A stretch of 43,929 bases of DNA from Verrucomicrobiaceae bacterium (GTDB lineage Bacteria > Verrucomicrobiota > Verrucomicrobiia > Verrucomicrobiales > Verrucomicrobiaceae), in assembly GCA_027487315.1 (NCBI GenBank), contig JAIYDW010000214.1:1-43929 (forward strand), read 5' to 3'. The translations under genes were made by a program, and so were the position numbers. Position 1 is the first letter of the stretch. Each line of letters starts with the position of its first letter. Below the pieces are notes generated by a model. That model saw only the letters and a list, made by a program, of their open reading frames with translations. It was not told where the DNA came from and did not search any database. Below, piece by piece: positions 1 to 8,926 of the stretch.

Positions 1-21
1 GTTATTCACCGAGTGCTCATC

Positions 22-39
22 CCGACCGAATAGGGTCGG
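22..39. other. Small hairpin at the window edge
   Basis: CCGACC (22-27) and GGTCGG (34-39) form a perfect 6-bp stem with a 6-base loop. No T-run follows on either side, so it is not a convincing terminator. It lies just upstream of the first gene, and the gene before it is outside the window. Confidence 0.25.
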
Positions 40-73
40 TTGGTCAGCCTGAATCACTATGACTGGCAAAGTA

Positions 74-811
74 ATGAACAAGAGGATGGGATGGGGTTTG
101 AGGGGAATGGGATTGATTGCCTTGATGACTCTTTCGAGTTGTGTGGTGCAGCCGGTGACGAAGCGGAGCAAGGGAGCGGTTTGGCTGCGCACGGATGCGG
201 GGACGCCGCAGTTGCTGGTAAGGGCCTACTATGGGACGCCGGAGGAAGTGCAGGCTATTTTGGCCGAATTGGGTGATGTGGTGAGACCTGTGAGGAGGTG
301 GGCGAGACAGGGGAACGGGGCGGTTTCCATGAAGTTTGTGGATGAGCGGGGTCGGGCGCTGCGAACGGTGGAGAGCGGGGGGCATTTGGTTGTCGAGGGC
401 CGGCCGGGACAGGTGTATGCGATTCGAATTCGGAACGAGACGGACGTGCTAATGGAAGTGCTGCCGATGGTGGATGGGTTGGATTTGGAGACGGGGCAGG
501 TGGCAGAGTTGGGGAGGGCGGGCAAGATGGTGGGGCCGAGGAAGGAAGTGGCGTTTGGGAGTCGCGCGGTGACAGGAGGGAAGGGTGAGGCTTTGCGTTT
601 TCGGGAGAATGAAGGCGCTGCGGCGCTGCATCGCTGGAGTCCGACGGGGACGGCCGGGAGTGTTTTGGTGGCTGTTTTTTTGGGGCAGGGGGATGACAGT
701 TTTGAGGACATGCCGGCGCGAGAAAGGGTGCGTCCGGTATCGGTTGGGAATCAGGGGACGTTTCCGCAGCCGCGGGCTGAACCGATGCGGTTGCCTTATC
801 AATATCGGTGA
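74..811 (+). CDS. Putative lipoprotein of unknown function
   Basis: About 245 residues, family not recognised. The N-terminus is a short Arg/Lys segment, a hydrophobic stretch and a lipobox-like LSSC, so export and lipid attachment are predicted. The mature part is mixed, with a 'VYAIRIRNET' segment that resembles a beta-strand region, and a proline-rich C-terminus. No catalytic motif was seen. ATG 74 is preferred because it gives a compact lipoprotein signal; ATG 59 in the same frame is also possible, and neither has a clear ribosome binding site. It ends 65 bases before the LysR-type regulator on the same strand, but nothing in the sequence ties their functions. Confidence 0.6.
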   Translation: MNKRMGWGLRGMGLIALMTLSSCVVQPVTKRSKGAVWLRTDAGTPQLLVRAYYGTPEEVQAILAELGDVVRPVRRWARQGNGAVSMKFVDERGRALRTVESGGHLVVEGRPGQVYAIRIRNETDVLMEVLPMVDGLDLETGQVAELGRAGKMVGPRKEVAFGSRAVTGGKGEALRFRENEGAAALHRWSPTGTAGSVLVAVFLGQGDDSFEDMPARERVRPVSVGNQGTFPQPRAEPMRLPYQYR

Positions 812-822
812 TTCGATTGTGT

Positions 823-858
823 TTTGAGTTTGACAATACCTTTGCTTTGAGGGACAAC
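823..858 (+). promoter_or_regulatory. Direct repeat with -35-like box upstream of the LysR gene
   Basis: TTTGAGTTTGACAA (823-836) and TTTGAGGGACAAC (846-858) are near-identical direct repeats about 23 bases apart, roughly two helical turns. A TTGACA hexamer at 830-835 matches a sigma70 -35 box, but no good -10 box follows at normal spacing. The spot is where an autoregulated LysR protein would bind. Assignment as an operator is inference. Confidence 0.25.
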
Positions 859-876
859 TTTGGAAAAAGCGAAGAT

Positions 877-1851
877 ATGTTGACGCAACAGCACCTCAAT
901 TACCATCATCTGAGATACTTTTGGGAGGTAGCCAGGCATGGCAGCCTTCGAGTGGCGGCGGCGAAGCTGGGGGTATCGCAGCCGACGATCAGTGCGCAGG
1001 TGAAGGCTCTGGAGGAGTCCTTGGACCGGCAGTTATTCAGTCGATCCGGGCGGGGGTTGAGGCTGACCATCGCAGGGCGCACGGTGATGGACCATGCGAC
1101 GGAGATTTTTGGGCTTGGGGGGAGGCTGGTGGAGGTATTGAACGGGGCGGAGTCGAAACAGCCTGCGAGATTGAATTTGGGGATTGCCGATTCGTTTGCG
1201 AAATTGTTTGCGTGGAACTTGATCAGGCCGGCTCTGAAGGAGCATCCGGGATTATTCGTGGCCTGCTACGAAGGGAAAGCGCCGGAGCTTTTGGGGCAAT
1301 TGGTGACGGGCAAGCTGGATGTGGTTTTGTCTGACGAACCTGCGTCTGCCTCCTTGCCGATCAAAGCCTTCAACCACCATTTGGGTGAGGTTCCGGTGGT
1401 TTTTTGCGCGTCTGAGGTGTTGGCGAAGGAGTTGAAGCCCGGGTTTCCGAAGAGTCTGAATGAGGCTCCGATCTTGTTGCCGGCAGCGCAGACGGCGTGG
1501 AGACATCACCTGGATCATTGGTTTGAAATGCAGGGGGTGAAGCCGCGGGTGGTCGCTGAGTTTGATGATTCGGCGTTGATGAAAACAGCAGCGGCGGATG
1601 GACTTGGTGTGGTTGCGGTTGCCGCGCCGGTGGTGGCCGAAGCGAAGGCCCGGTTCGATTTGCACTCAATCAGTGAAGCTTTGAATTGCGGATTCCCCAG
1701 TTACTTGATCACGGTGGAAAGGTCGTTGAAGCACCCGTCAGTGAGGACGATAGCCAAGGAAGCCCGGCGGTACTTCAAACCGAGTACGTCTGGAGTGCAG
1801 TCCGCGAGCCAAATTCAATTTTCCAGCAACTCTGACGATCATCGGGTTTGA
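877..1851 (+). CDS. LysR-family transcriptional regulator, NhaR-like
   Basis: About 324 residues, the usual LysR length. An N-terminal winged helix-turn-helix covers roughly residues 8-66, including 'NYHHLRYFWEVARHGSL' and 'AAAKLGVSQPTISAQVKALE'. The opening is typical of the NhaR branch, whose E. coli member activates a Na+/H+ antiporter gene in response to Na+. The remainder is a periplasmic-binding-protein-like effector domain. ATG 877 places the HTH at its normal distance from the start; an in-frame ATG at 808 would add 23 unrelated residues and overlap the lipoprotein gene. The TerC-family transporter gene begins 30 bases downstream, so a shared transcript is likely. The effector is unknown. 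Confidence 0.85.
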   Translation: MLTQQHLNYHHLRYFWEVARHGSLRVAAAKLGVSQPTISAQVKALEESLDRQLFSRSGRGLRLTIAGRTVMDHATEIFGLGGRLVEVLNGAESKQPARLNLGIADSFAKLFAWNLIRPALKEHPGLFVACYEGKAPELLGQLVTGKLDVVLSDEPASASLPIKAFNHHLGEVPVVFCASEVLAKELKPGFPKSLNEAPILLPAAQTAWRHHLDHWFEMQGVKPRVVAEFDDSALMKTAAADGLGVVAVAAPVVAEAKARFDLHSISEALNCGFPSYLITVERSLKHPSVRTIAKEARRYFKPSTSGVQSASQIQFSSNSDDHRV

Positions 1852-1881
1852 ATTCTGCCAGAACCGAATGATTGAAGTGGT

Positions 1882-2775
1882 ATGAGTTTTGATCTGCTAG
1901 GTTTGCTTGCCAGTTTTACGTTTCCAACTTCGCCTGAGTTGGTGGAGGCGATACCGGTGATTTTGGCGTTGATCGTGATCGAGGGCCTGCTGAGCGTGGA
2001 CAATGCTTTGGCGATCGCTGCGATGGCGAATCATTTGCCGGGGAAGCAAAAGTATTTGGCGCTGAAGTATGGCATTATCGGAGCCTACTTTTTCAGGGGG
2101 CTTTGTTTGGCGTTTGCGGCCTGGATCATTGAGAATCCATGGCTGAAGATTTGCGGTTCGGCCTATCTGATTTACCTCATGTGCGAGCACTTTACGGGTG
2201 GAGGTGACGAGAATAATGATGGTCAAGCGGACAGTCCGAACCAGCGGGGATTTTGGGCAACGATCCTGGCGATTGAGGTCATGGATTTGAGTTTGAGCGT
2301 GGACAATGTGGTGGCGGCGGTGGCGATGAGTCCGAAGCTGTGGGTGGTGTGCGTGGGGGTGTTTATCGGGATCTTAGCGCTGAGGTTTGTGGCGGGTGCG
2401 TGCATCAAGTTGTTGGAGCGTTTTCCGATTCTTGCTGACACGGCTTTTGTGTTGATCGGGTATGTGGGTGGAATTCTGCTTTATGAACTGCTGAGTAATC
2501 CGGCGAGTGGCTTTCAGGTTTTTCCGGGTCCGGTGCACGTCACAGCGGGGCAGAAGTTCATTGGGATTGTGATCATCATTGCCCTGTCGATTTTGTATTC
2601 GAAATCGAATGCGATTCAGAAGGCGCTATCACCGCTGCTGAAGGTATCGCAAGCACCCATGCGTGTGGTGGCGATTGTGGTGGGGCTCGTACTGAAAGTG
2701 GTGGTGCTGCCGTTCAAGCTGGTCTTCAAGGCTTTCAAGCCGAAGGTGGCGGGGTCGAATCCGCAGATTTCCTGA
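1882..2775 (+). CDS. TerC-family integral membrane protein, probable metal ion exporter
   Basis: 297 residues with about seven to eight hydrophobic segments. The family signature appears twice: 'LLSVDNALAIAAM' (Asp40-Asn41) and 'LSLSVDNVVAAVAM' (Asp141-Asn142). These paired SVDN motifs lie in membrane helices and are the presumed metal-coordinating positions. TerC-family proteins are linked to tellurite resistance and, in several bacteria, to Mn2+ or Ca2+ export. A charged loop near residues 106-122 separates the two halves. It lies 30 bases after the NhaR-like regulator and converges with the dCMP deaminase gene 5 bases away. The transported ion cannot be read from the sequence. Confidence 0.85.
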   Translation: MSFDLLGLLASFTFPTSPELVEAIPVILALIVIEGLLSVDNALAIAAMANHLPGKQKYLALKYGIIGAYFFRGLCLAFAAWIIENPWLKICGSAYLIYLMCEHFTGGGDENNDGQADSPNQRGFWATILAIEVMDLSLSVDNVVAAVAMSPKLWVVCVGVFIGILALRFVAGACIKLLERFPILADTAFVLIGYVGGILLYELLSNPASGFQVFPGPVHVTAGQKFIGIVIIIALSILYSKSNAIQKALSPLLKVSQAPMRVVAIVVGLVLKVVVLPFKLVFKAFKPKVAGSNPQIS

Positions 2776-2780
2776 CCCAG

Positions 2781-3248
2781 TCAGACTCCAGTGGGGAAGC
2801 GGAGTTCGGGGGAGTTGAGGATTTGGTGGAGATGGATGCCGTATTTGTCGCAGATGGCGCGGGCTTCGGAGCCGGGGTAGGCTTCGTGGAAGTAAACTTC
2901 GCGGACCCCGTAGGCGCAGAGCATTTGCATGCAACTGGTGCAGGGTTCGGTGGTGCAGGCGACGAGTTTGACGTTACCACGGGTGAAGAGGCTGCAGAGG
3001 TTGACCTCGGCATGGATCATGAAACTGCGGCGAGCGTCGCGATCCGCCCAGAATTCTGGGGAGGCGTTGTAGCCAGGGGCGAGGCCATTGTAGGCGGTGC
3101 CGATGACACGGTTGTCGAAGTCGAGGGCAACGGCGCCGACCTTGCGGAAGGGGTCCTCGGAGCGAAGGCTGGCGACATGGGCTAGGGCCATGGCGTATTC
3201 TGGGATGGCGAGGCGAGGGAGAGGAGCCGAGGGGTCTAGCAGAGACAT
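2781..3248 (-). CDS. Deoxycytidylate (dCMP) deaminase family protein
   Basis: 155 residues, normal for this zinc deaminase family. The HAE motif (His79-Ala80-Glu81) and 'EPCTSCMQML' (Cys103, Cys106) give the zinc ligands and the proton-shuttle glutamate. 'NGLAPGYNASPEFW' fits the substrate loop of dCMP deaminases, which make dUMP for thymidylate synthesis; action on another free nucleotide or base is not excluded. The gene follows the DUF2490 gene after 30 bases and may be last in a SulP-DUF2490-deaminase transcript. No functional link to anion transport is evident. Confidence 0.8.
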   Translation of the reverse strand: MSLLDPSAPLPRLAIPEYAMALAHVASLRSEDPFRKVGAVALDFDNRVIGTAYNGLAPGYNASPEFWADRDARRSFMIHAEVNLCSLFTRGNVKLVACTTEPCTSCMQMLCAYGVREVYFHEAYPGSEARAICDKYGIHLHQILNSPELRFPTGV

Positions 3249-3278
3249 GGTGCTCTTTTAGCAAGGGGGGAAACGTGG

Positions 3279-4085
3279 TCAACCTTTTGCGCCTGTGCCG
3301 ATGACTGCGGGAGCGGGGGATGCCTTACCAAAGAAGGGCCACTTGGACGTGAGCCAGACGGCGATGGTGTGGTTGTCTTCACGGATGGAGCCACCGCGGC
3401 GAAAGAGGGTTTGCTCCATGTAGCCGATTTCGAGGCGGGTGGTGGCGGTGAGTTTTTGGCCGATGCCGATGAAGGCGCGGTTTTGGTCGAAGTCGTTGCC
3501 TTGGACGTTGGAACCGAAATTGAAGAAAACTTCGTTCCAGAGGGCGATGTAGGTTTTGCCAGAGTCGGTCAGGGGAATGGAGGTGCGGAGCATGTAGCGG
3601 ATGCGGTTTTCGTAGCGCCAGTTGGCGAGGTCGTAGTCGTCGCCAGCGGTGTTCTTGGTCATCTCACCGATCCAGCGTTGTTCGAGGCGGAGGCGTTGGG
3701 TCCAGTCGAGGCCGAGGAACTTGAAGTTGTGCTGGATTTGCTCCCAGGCGCGGTGTTCAGGGAACTCGGCGAGAGCGGGGTAGTCGCCATAGGGGTAGGT
3801 GCGGACGTAGGCCCAGCCGGCGCTGATGCTGATGGTGGGGCTGATTTGGTAGTTGATGCCGGGGCGGACGAGGAGTTGCTGCCATTCGTCACCGAGATCG
3901 GCGCGGCGATTCTGGACTTCGAGGTGAAGGCCCCAAGGGGTGTTGCCGAGGGGGTGATCGCCGACGTAGTTCAGCCAGAGGTTGGCGTTGGAGTCGGTCT
4001 TTTCGATTTCTGCGGGAAGGTTTCCTGAGAGGGTGATCAAAGCGATGAAAACGGCCAGTAGAGAAAAGGGGCGATGGGTTTTCAT
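3279..4085 (-). CDS. DUF2490-family protein, predicted outer-membrane beta-barrel
   Basis: 268 residues with a signal peptide (MKTHRPFSLLAVFIALITLS, cleavage likely after the alanine in LPAE). The mature protein has the DUF2490 pattern: 'LWLNYVGDHPLG' near the start, then alternating aromatic/polar strands such as 'LRLEQRWIGEM', 'WRYENRIRYMLR' and 'YIALWNEVFFNFG', typical of small outer-membrane barrels. The family has no assigned biochemical role. The gene begins 27 bases after the SulP gene on the same strand, so co-transcription is likely, and a role in outer-membrane passage for that system is possible but unproven. Confidence 0.75.
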   Translation of the reverse strand: MKTHRPFSLLAVFIALITLSGNLPAEIEKTDSNANLWLNYVGDHPLGNTPWGLHLEVQNRRADLGDEWQQLLVRPGINYQISPTISISAGWAYVRTYPYGDYPALAEFPEHRAWEQIQHNFKFLGLDWTQRLRLEQRWIGEMTKNTAGDDYDLANWRYENRIRYMLRTSIPLTDSGKTYIALWNEVFFNFGSNVQGNDFDQNRAFIGIGQKLTATTRLEIGYMEQTLFRRGGSIREDNHTIAVWLTSKWPFFGKASPAPAVIGTGAKG

Positions 4086-4112
4086 CTGGGTCGAGAGTGG
4101 ATAGGGAAATGG

Positions 4113-5750
4113 TTAACGGAGCACGCGGGCTGCCTGAGGATGATTGGACACGGATTGGTGTTGTTCCAGTCCTGAGATGATGAGTTCGCGATTTTCAAGT
4201 TTCCAGTCCTGGACCATTTCCTCCAGCTTTTTCATGACGGAGTGATCGACCAACCTGGATTCGCTGAGGTCGACTGTGACCTTCGAATGATGAGTGAGGC
4301 CGAGCAAGCGTTTGCGAAGTGGGAGCCAGTTGCTGAAGACGGCGGCTTCTTTGACTCGGACCAAGGGTAGACCCTCGGAGCAGGTTTCAATATCGGCCTT
4401 GGGTTTGAGGAGACGTAGAGGATGAACGCCGCCAACGGCATGCATGATCATTTTGATGAGGATGCCGGCGGCGATGCCGATGAGAAGGTCGGTAGCGAGT
4501 GTCACGATCATGGTCGTGAGGAAGACGACGAGTTGCCCCTTACCCACTTCCCACATGTGGAAAAACTCTTTTGGGGAAGCGAGATTGTAGCCGGTAAAAA
4601 CGAGCATGGCGGCGAGGGCGGCGAGAGGGATTTGATTGAGTAGAGCGGGGACAGTGGCAACAAGAGCCAAGAGGAACAAACCGTGCCAGAAATTTGACCA
4701 GCGTGTTTTGGCGCCATTGTTTTTATTGGCCGAAGAGCGAACGATTTCGGAGATCATGGGGAGGCCACCGATGCCGGAGGCGAGGGTATTGGCAATGCCG
4801 ACGGCCATGAGGTCACGGTTCAGGTTTGTGCGCCGCTGATAAGGGTCGAGCAAATCAACTGCCTTGGCGCTGAGGAGTGATTCAAGGGTTCCGACCAGGG
4901 AGAACATGATGATCCACTTGATGCTTTCCATTGAGGTGATCACGGAGAAGTCGGGGTGGGTGATGGCGGTGAGCATGTTACCTGGAAGCTGGACGAGGTA
5001 CTTGGGGCTGATCTCATACTGGTGTCCGGCCCAGGTGTAGAGGTGAGAGTGTGAGATGTCGAAAACCAGAGCGAGGGGGGTAGCGACGAGCAAAACGAGC
5101 ATGGGGCCGGGAATGGCTTGGACCATTTTGTTTTTGATGAAGAGACGTCCGAAGAGGAGTGCTAGGCTGACCGCGCCGATCAGGGCGATCTCTGGATTCA
5201 TGTTGGCAAAGCTATGCGGCAGTTCGGCGAGGAGTTCGAGTGGTTCCTTGGCGTGGGGGGCGACACCGAGGGCGACGTGGGCCTGCTTGGAAATGATGAT
5301 GACACCGATGGCGGCAAGCATGCCATGGACGGCAGCGACGGGGAAGAACTCGCCCAAGGTGCCGAGTTTGAAGGCGCCGAACAAAATTTGGATGACACCG
5401 GAAACGACGCCAACAGCGATGGCTCGCTGATAACCTAGCATAGGGTCGCCCTCTCCAAGTCCTTGGACGGCACCAAGAACGATGACGATCATTCCTGCGG
5501 CGGGTCCTTTGATCGTGAGTTCGGAGTTGCTCAGGAAAGGGGTGACGAGACCTCCAAGAACGGCCGTGAAGATGCCTGCGATGGGTGGGAAGCCGGATGC
5601 GATGGAGATGCCGAGGCAAAGCGGCAGGGCGATGAGGAAGACGAGGAATCCTGAAATGAGATCTTGTTTCCAATGGGCTTTGAAGCCTGCGAGGTCGCCA
5701 CGTGGGATGGGGCCGGAAGGTATGGCGAAGTGGGAGGGCGATTGAGACAT
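4113..5750 (-). CDS. SulP-family inorganic anion transporter with C-terminal STAS domain (copy 1)
   Basis: 545 residues. About 10-12 membrane segments carry SulP hallmarks: '[20 protein letters not shown]', '[13 protein letters not shown]' and '[15 protein letters not shown]'. A C-terminal STAS domain follows, with '[19 protein letters not shown]'. SulP proteins move sulfate, bicarbonate or other anions; the cyanobacterial BicA bicarbonate transporter belongs here. ATG 5750 matches the N-terminus of the paralogue at 13773-15413 (both contain a PIPRG segment), so the longer in-frame start at 5792 is not favoured. The gene is divergent from dabA with 196 bases between start codons. Bicarbonate or a co-ion is the likely substrate by context only. 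Confidence 0.88.
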   Translation of the reverse strand: MSQSPSHFAIPSGPIPRGDLAGFKAHWKQDLISGFLVFLIALPLCLGISIASGFPPIAGIFTAVLGGLVTPFLSNSELTIKGPAAGMIVIVLGAVQGLGEGDPMLGYQRAIAVGVVSGVIQILFGAFKLGTLGEFFPVAAVHGMLAAIGVIIISKQAHVALGVAPHAKEPLELLAELPHSFANMNPEIALIGAVSLALLFGRLFIKNKMVQAIPGPMLVLLVATPLALVFDISHSHLYTWAGHQYEISPKYLVQLPGNMLTAITHPDFSVITSMESIKWIIMFSLVGTLESLLSAKAVDLLDPYQRRTNLNRDLMAVGIANTLASGIGGLPMISEIVRSSANKNNGAKTRWSNFWHGLFLLALVATVPALLNQIPLAALAAMLVFTGYNLASPKEFFHMWEVGKGQLVVFLTTMIVTLATDLLIGIAAGILIKMIMHAVGGVHPLRLLKPKADIETCSEGLPLVRVKEAAVFSNWLPLRKRLLGLTHHSKVTVDLSESRLVDHSVMKKLEEMVQDWKLENRELIISGLEQHQSVSNHPQAARVLR

Positions 5751-5835
5751 ATGGAGATGGAGTTCGAGTGACGCTGCAATGAACGCACACAAACCAGCAC
5801 TGCTGATATCCCGTTGGGAGGGTAAAGTTTTATCG

Positions 5836-5909
5836 GAATCAAGGGGGGAGAACCCTGATTCTTTGGGGGTATCCCCTGGTTGCTGGAGACAAATGCCCCT
5901 TCAAAGGGG
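5836..5909. promoter_or_regulatory. Cluster of palindromes in the SulP/dabA divergent promoter region
   Basis: Three inverted repeats lie between the divergent start codons. GAATCAAGGG (5836-5845) pairs with CCCTGATTC (5853-5861) with one bulged base. GGGG-TAT-CCCC occupies 5866-5876. CCCCTT-CA-AAGGGG occupies 5896-5909. Any could be an operator or leader hairpin controlling both transcription units. No clear -35/-10 pair was recognised, so the assignment is inference from symmetry and position. Confidence 0.35.
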
Positions 5910-5946
5910 ATGGTTTGAGGGAAGCGAGTGGAGTTAGGTAGCGGGG

Positions 5947-8877
5947 ATGACAGATACACATGCAATCAATGGACACGGTCTTGCTGAGGACCCAAAGGTG
6001 CATCTGGTGCATTTGGTTGATCATGCGGCGCATTTGCTGCCGACGCAGGGGCCGATTGGAGTGTTTGTGCATCACAACACGTTGCATGCATTTCAGCATA
6101 AGATGTTTGATGAGGCGGTGGCTGAAGCCTCGAAGTTGTATGGAAGGCAGCCGTATTTGACGGAGGCGGCGTTTCGGGCGGAGCTCAAGCGCGGGCGGAT
6201 TTTGCCGGCGGATGTGGAGGCGATCCTGGAGCGTGAAGAGGAAGGGGAGATCCTGCCGAACCGGCTTTCGCGGAGGCAGCTGCGTCGATTGCTGTTGGTG
6301 CCTGGACTGAGGGAGTTCGATGCACGAACGTTGCCCTGGTTGCTGGATGAGGGGGGATGGTTGGAGCGGTTTCGTGATGACTTGGGTTCGGAGGCGCGGC
6401 ATGCGTTGATGCATGACCGGCCCGGCGCGCTCTGGAAGGCCTGTTTGGCAAAGGTTCCCCCGGGGAGCGCGACGGTTCCGGTGATTGATCGGCCACGGGA
6501 TGCGGTCTTACTGGCGACGGGAGTGGACGTGGATGAGGTGGTGAATCCGGTTTTGATTCGGTTGTGCGGTGCCTTTTTGGATCAAGGGATCGCGTATTGG
6601 TCGATGCCGTTTCGGGAGGAGGGATTGCTGGCGGCGTCGCGGCGTTTGTTGTTGGCAAAGATGACGTTTTACCCGATGGGATTGGAAGGTTTGCACAAGG
6701 TCTTGAAGGACCATGAGAGCCGGAAGTTAAGCGCGGTCGAAGTGGTCATGGAGATGCTGGAGTGTTTGGATGTGCCGCGCGAGCGATGGGGCAAGGTGAT
6801 TGAGGCGAAGTTGCTGACGTTGCCGGGTTGGGCGGGATTGATTCGAATGCTGGAGAACCAGCCGCATTTGGCGCCCCATGAGCGGCTGCCGTGTTCGTTG
6901 ATGGAGTTTTTGGCGTTGCGATTGACGCTGGATGCGGCGGCGGTGATCAACGCGGTGAAGGGGCCTGAGTTGCTGAAGGAAATGAAGAATCATGTTGAGG
7001 ATCCGGCGAAGGTGAGGCTGGGGGAGGTGGCGGAGTTGTTTGAGGTGGCTCAACTGGTTGGGCTGCCGAGCCATGAGTTGAGGGAGATGGGTCCGGAGAT
7101 GTTTGAGCGGTTTATTGGCGAGGTGAAGGCGTGCAATGATTTGGAACGACGGCGGATTTTTCAGAAGGCGTATGAGAGGAGGCATGAGAGGCAAATTTTG
7201 ATACCTCTGAGGAAGCACCGAGCGATGCCTCCGCTGCGGGTGAAAGGGGACAGGGTGGCGGCGCAGGTCTTTTTTTGCATCGATGAGCGTGAAGAGAGCA
7301 TTCGGCGGCACCTTGAAGAAGTGGATCCCCTTGTTGAGACCTTTGGAGCTGCGGGATTTTTTGGGGTAGCCGTGGATTATTGCGGGTTGGATGATCCTCA
7401 TGGGGTGGCACTGTGTCCGGTGGTGGTGACGCCAGGGCATGAGGTGACGGAGCAACCGGTGGCGGAGCATGCGCATTTGCATGATGTGAGGCAGTCGCGG
7501 CGAAGGATCTGGGCGAAGATGGCGCACGGAAATTTCATTTCGACGCGAACCATGATGCGGGGTTGGGTCAGCACGGTGACACTGGGTTTCTTTTCGATCT
7601 TCCCGTTGGCGTTTCGGGTTCTGAGTCCACTGACTTATGCCAAATTGATGAAGGCATTGAACAAACAGTTTTTGCCTGAGCCAAGGACGGAGTTGACGTT
7701 CATGCGAGACGACGCGGAGGGTTTAGCGGCGACTGAAGGGCTGTTGAGAGGTTTTAGTATCCAGGAAAAGGTGGATCGTGTGGCGGGTGTTCTCGGAGGT
7801 GCGGGACTGAGCAAGGGCATGGCGAGGCTGGTGGTGTTTTTGGGACATGGATCGACGAGTTTGAACAATCCATATGAGTCGGCGTATTGTTGCGGGGCGT
7901 GCGGTGGTTACAGTGGAGGTCCCAATGCGCGCTTGTTTGCGACGATGGCGAATCATCCGCAGGTGCGGGCGGGATTGAAGGAACGGGGGGTGCTGATTCC
8001 TGAGGATACGTGGTTTGTTGGGGGATATCACGACACATGCAGTGACGAGGTGGAGCTGTTTGATTTGGACCGAATGCCGGAGGATCACGCAGCTGACTTG
8101 GCGAGGTTGAAGAGTTCGCTGGACAAGGCTAGGGCGCGTAGTGCTCATGAGCGGACTCGGCGTTTTGCAACGGCGGGATGGATTGCTGACGCTGAGGGCG
8201 GGTTGCGGCATGTGCAGGAGCGTTCTGAGCATTTGGGTGAACCGCGGCCTGAGTATGGGCACTGCACGAATGCGGTGGCGATTGTTGGGCGGCGCGAGAC
8301 GACACGGGGGTTGTTTTTGGATCGGCGGTCATTCCTGGTGTCTTATGATGCGGGTCAAGATCTGGAGAATCAGGCGCTGGCGAGGTTGTTGGGGGCGGTG
8401 ATTCCGGTGTGCGGGGGAATCAGTCTGGAGTACTATTTTTCAACGGTCGATAACACGGGTTATGGCAGTGGAACCAAGCTGCCGCATAACATCACGGGCT
8501 TGATGGGAGTGATGAATGGGTATCAGGGAGATATCCTGACGGGCTTGCCTCTCCAGACGGTGGAGATTCATGAGCCGGTGAGGATTTTGTTTGTGGTGGA
8601 GACCACGCCTGAGCGTTTGATGTCGGTGGTCCGAGCGAACCCTGAGTTGACGGAATTTGTGGAGAATCGTTGGATTCGGATCTCGTGTTTGGATCCCGAT
8701 GACGGAGAGATTCGGGTTTATCGTGGTCAAGGGGTGTTTGAGGTGCTGGAAGGAGAGGAGGAGCCGTTGCCGGTCGCGACTTCGTCGGTGGAGTGGTATC
8801 AAGGGCATCGCGAGCATTTGCCGTTAGCGCGCATTGACGGAAATCATCCCGTGCAGGTGGAGGTGAGGGTGGCGTGA
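5947..8877 (+). CDS. dabA: DabA-family (DUF2309) inorganic carbon transporter subunit
   Basis: 976 residues, within the family range. DabA is a peripheral membrane protein with a beta-carbonic-anhydrase-like zinc site. With a membrane partner it turns CO2 into bicarbonate inside the cell, driven by a cation gradient. The site is intact: 'FFCIDEREES' holds Cys444 and Asp446, 'GHGSTSLNNP' holds His634, and 'YCCGACGG' holds Cys649, 15 residues after the histidine. These match the Cys/Asp/His/Cys set described for Halothiobacillus DabA. Homologues also occur in heterotrophs such as Staphylococcus (MpsB). It opens a plus-strand operon with dabB 49 bases downstream. A carbon-fixing lifestyle need not follow, since anaplerotic bicarbonate supply is enough. 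Confidence 0.92.
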   Translation: MTDTHAINGHGLAEDPKVHLVHLVDHAAHLLPTQGPIGVFVHHNTLHAFQHKMFDEAVAEASKLYGRQPYLTEAAFRAELKRGRILPADVEAILEREEEGEILPNRLSRRQLRRLLLVPGLREFDARTLPWLLDEGGWLERFRDDLGSEARHALMHDRPGALWKACLAKVPPGSATVPVIDRPRDAVLLATGVDVDEVVNPVLIRLCGAFLDQGIAYWSMPFREEGLLAASRRLLLAKMTFYPMGLEGLHKVLKDHESRKLSAVEVVMEMLECLDVPRERWGKVIEAKLLTLPGWAGLIRMLENQPHLAPHERLPCSLMEFLALRLTLDAAAVINAVKGPELLKEMKNHVEDPAKVRLGEVAELFEVAQLVGLPSHELREMGPEMFERFIGEVKACNDLERRRIFQKAYERRHERQILIPLRKHRAMPPLRVKGDRVAAQVFFCIDEREESIRRHLEEVDPLVETFGAAGFFGVAVDYCGLDDPHGVALCPVVVTPGHEVTEQPVAEHAHLHDVRQSRRRIWAKMAHGNFISTRTMMRGWVSTVTLGFFSIFPLAFRVLSPLTYAKLMKALNKQFLPEPRTELTFMRDDAEGLAATEGLLRGFSIQEKVDRVAGVLGGAGLSKGMARLVVFLGHGSTSLNNPYESAYCCGACGGYSGGPNARLFATMANHPQVRAGLKERGVLIPEDTWFVGGYHDTCSDEVELFDLDRMPEDHAADLARLKSSLDKARARSAHERTRRFATAGWIADAEGGLRHVQERSEHLGEPRPEYGHCTNAVAIVGRRETTRGLFLDRRSFLVSYDAGQDLENQALARLLGAVIPVCGGISLEYYFSTVDNTGYGSGTKLPHNITGLMGVMNGYQGDILTGLPLQTVEIHEPVRILFVVETTPERLMSVVRANPELTEFVENRWIRISCLDPDDGEIRVYRGQGVFEVLEGEEEPLPVATSSVEWYQGHREHLPLARIDGNHPVQVEVRVA

Positions 8878-8926
8878 GTTGGAGTGGGATTGTGAACTGT
8901 CCGTTTTTATTGGGGAACCAAATCGT

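Noticed and set aside
8879-8926. TTG start for dabB two bases after the dabA stop
   Set aside because: The added residues are charged and unlike the family; ATG 8927 begins directly before the first membrane helix.
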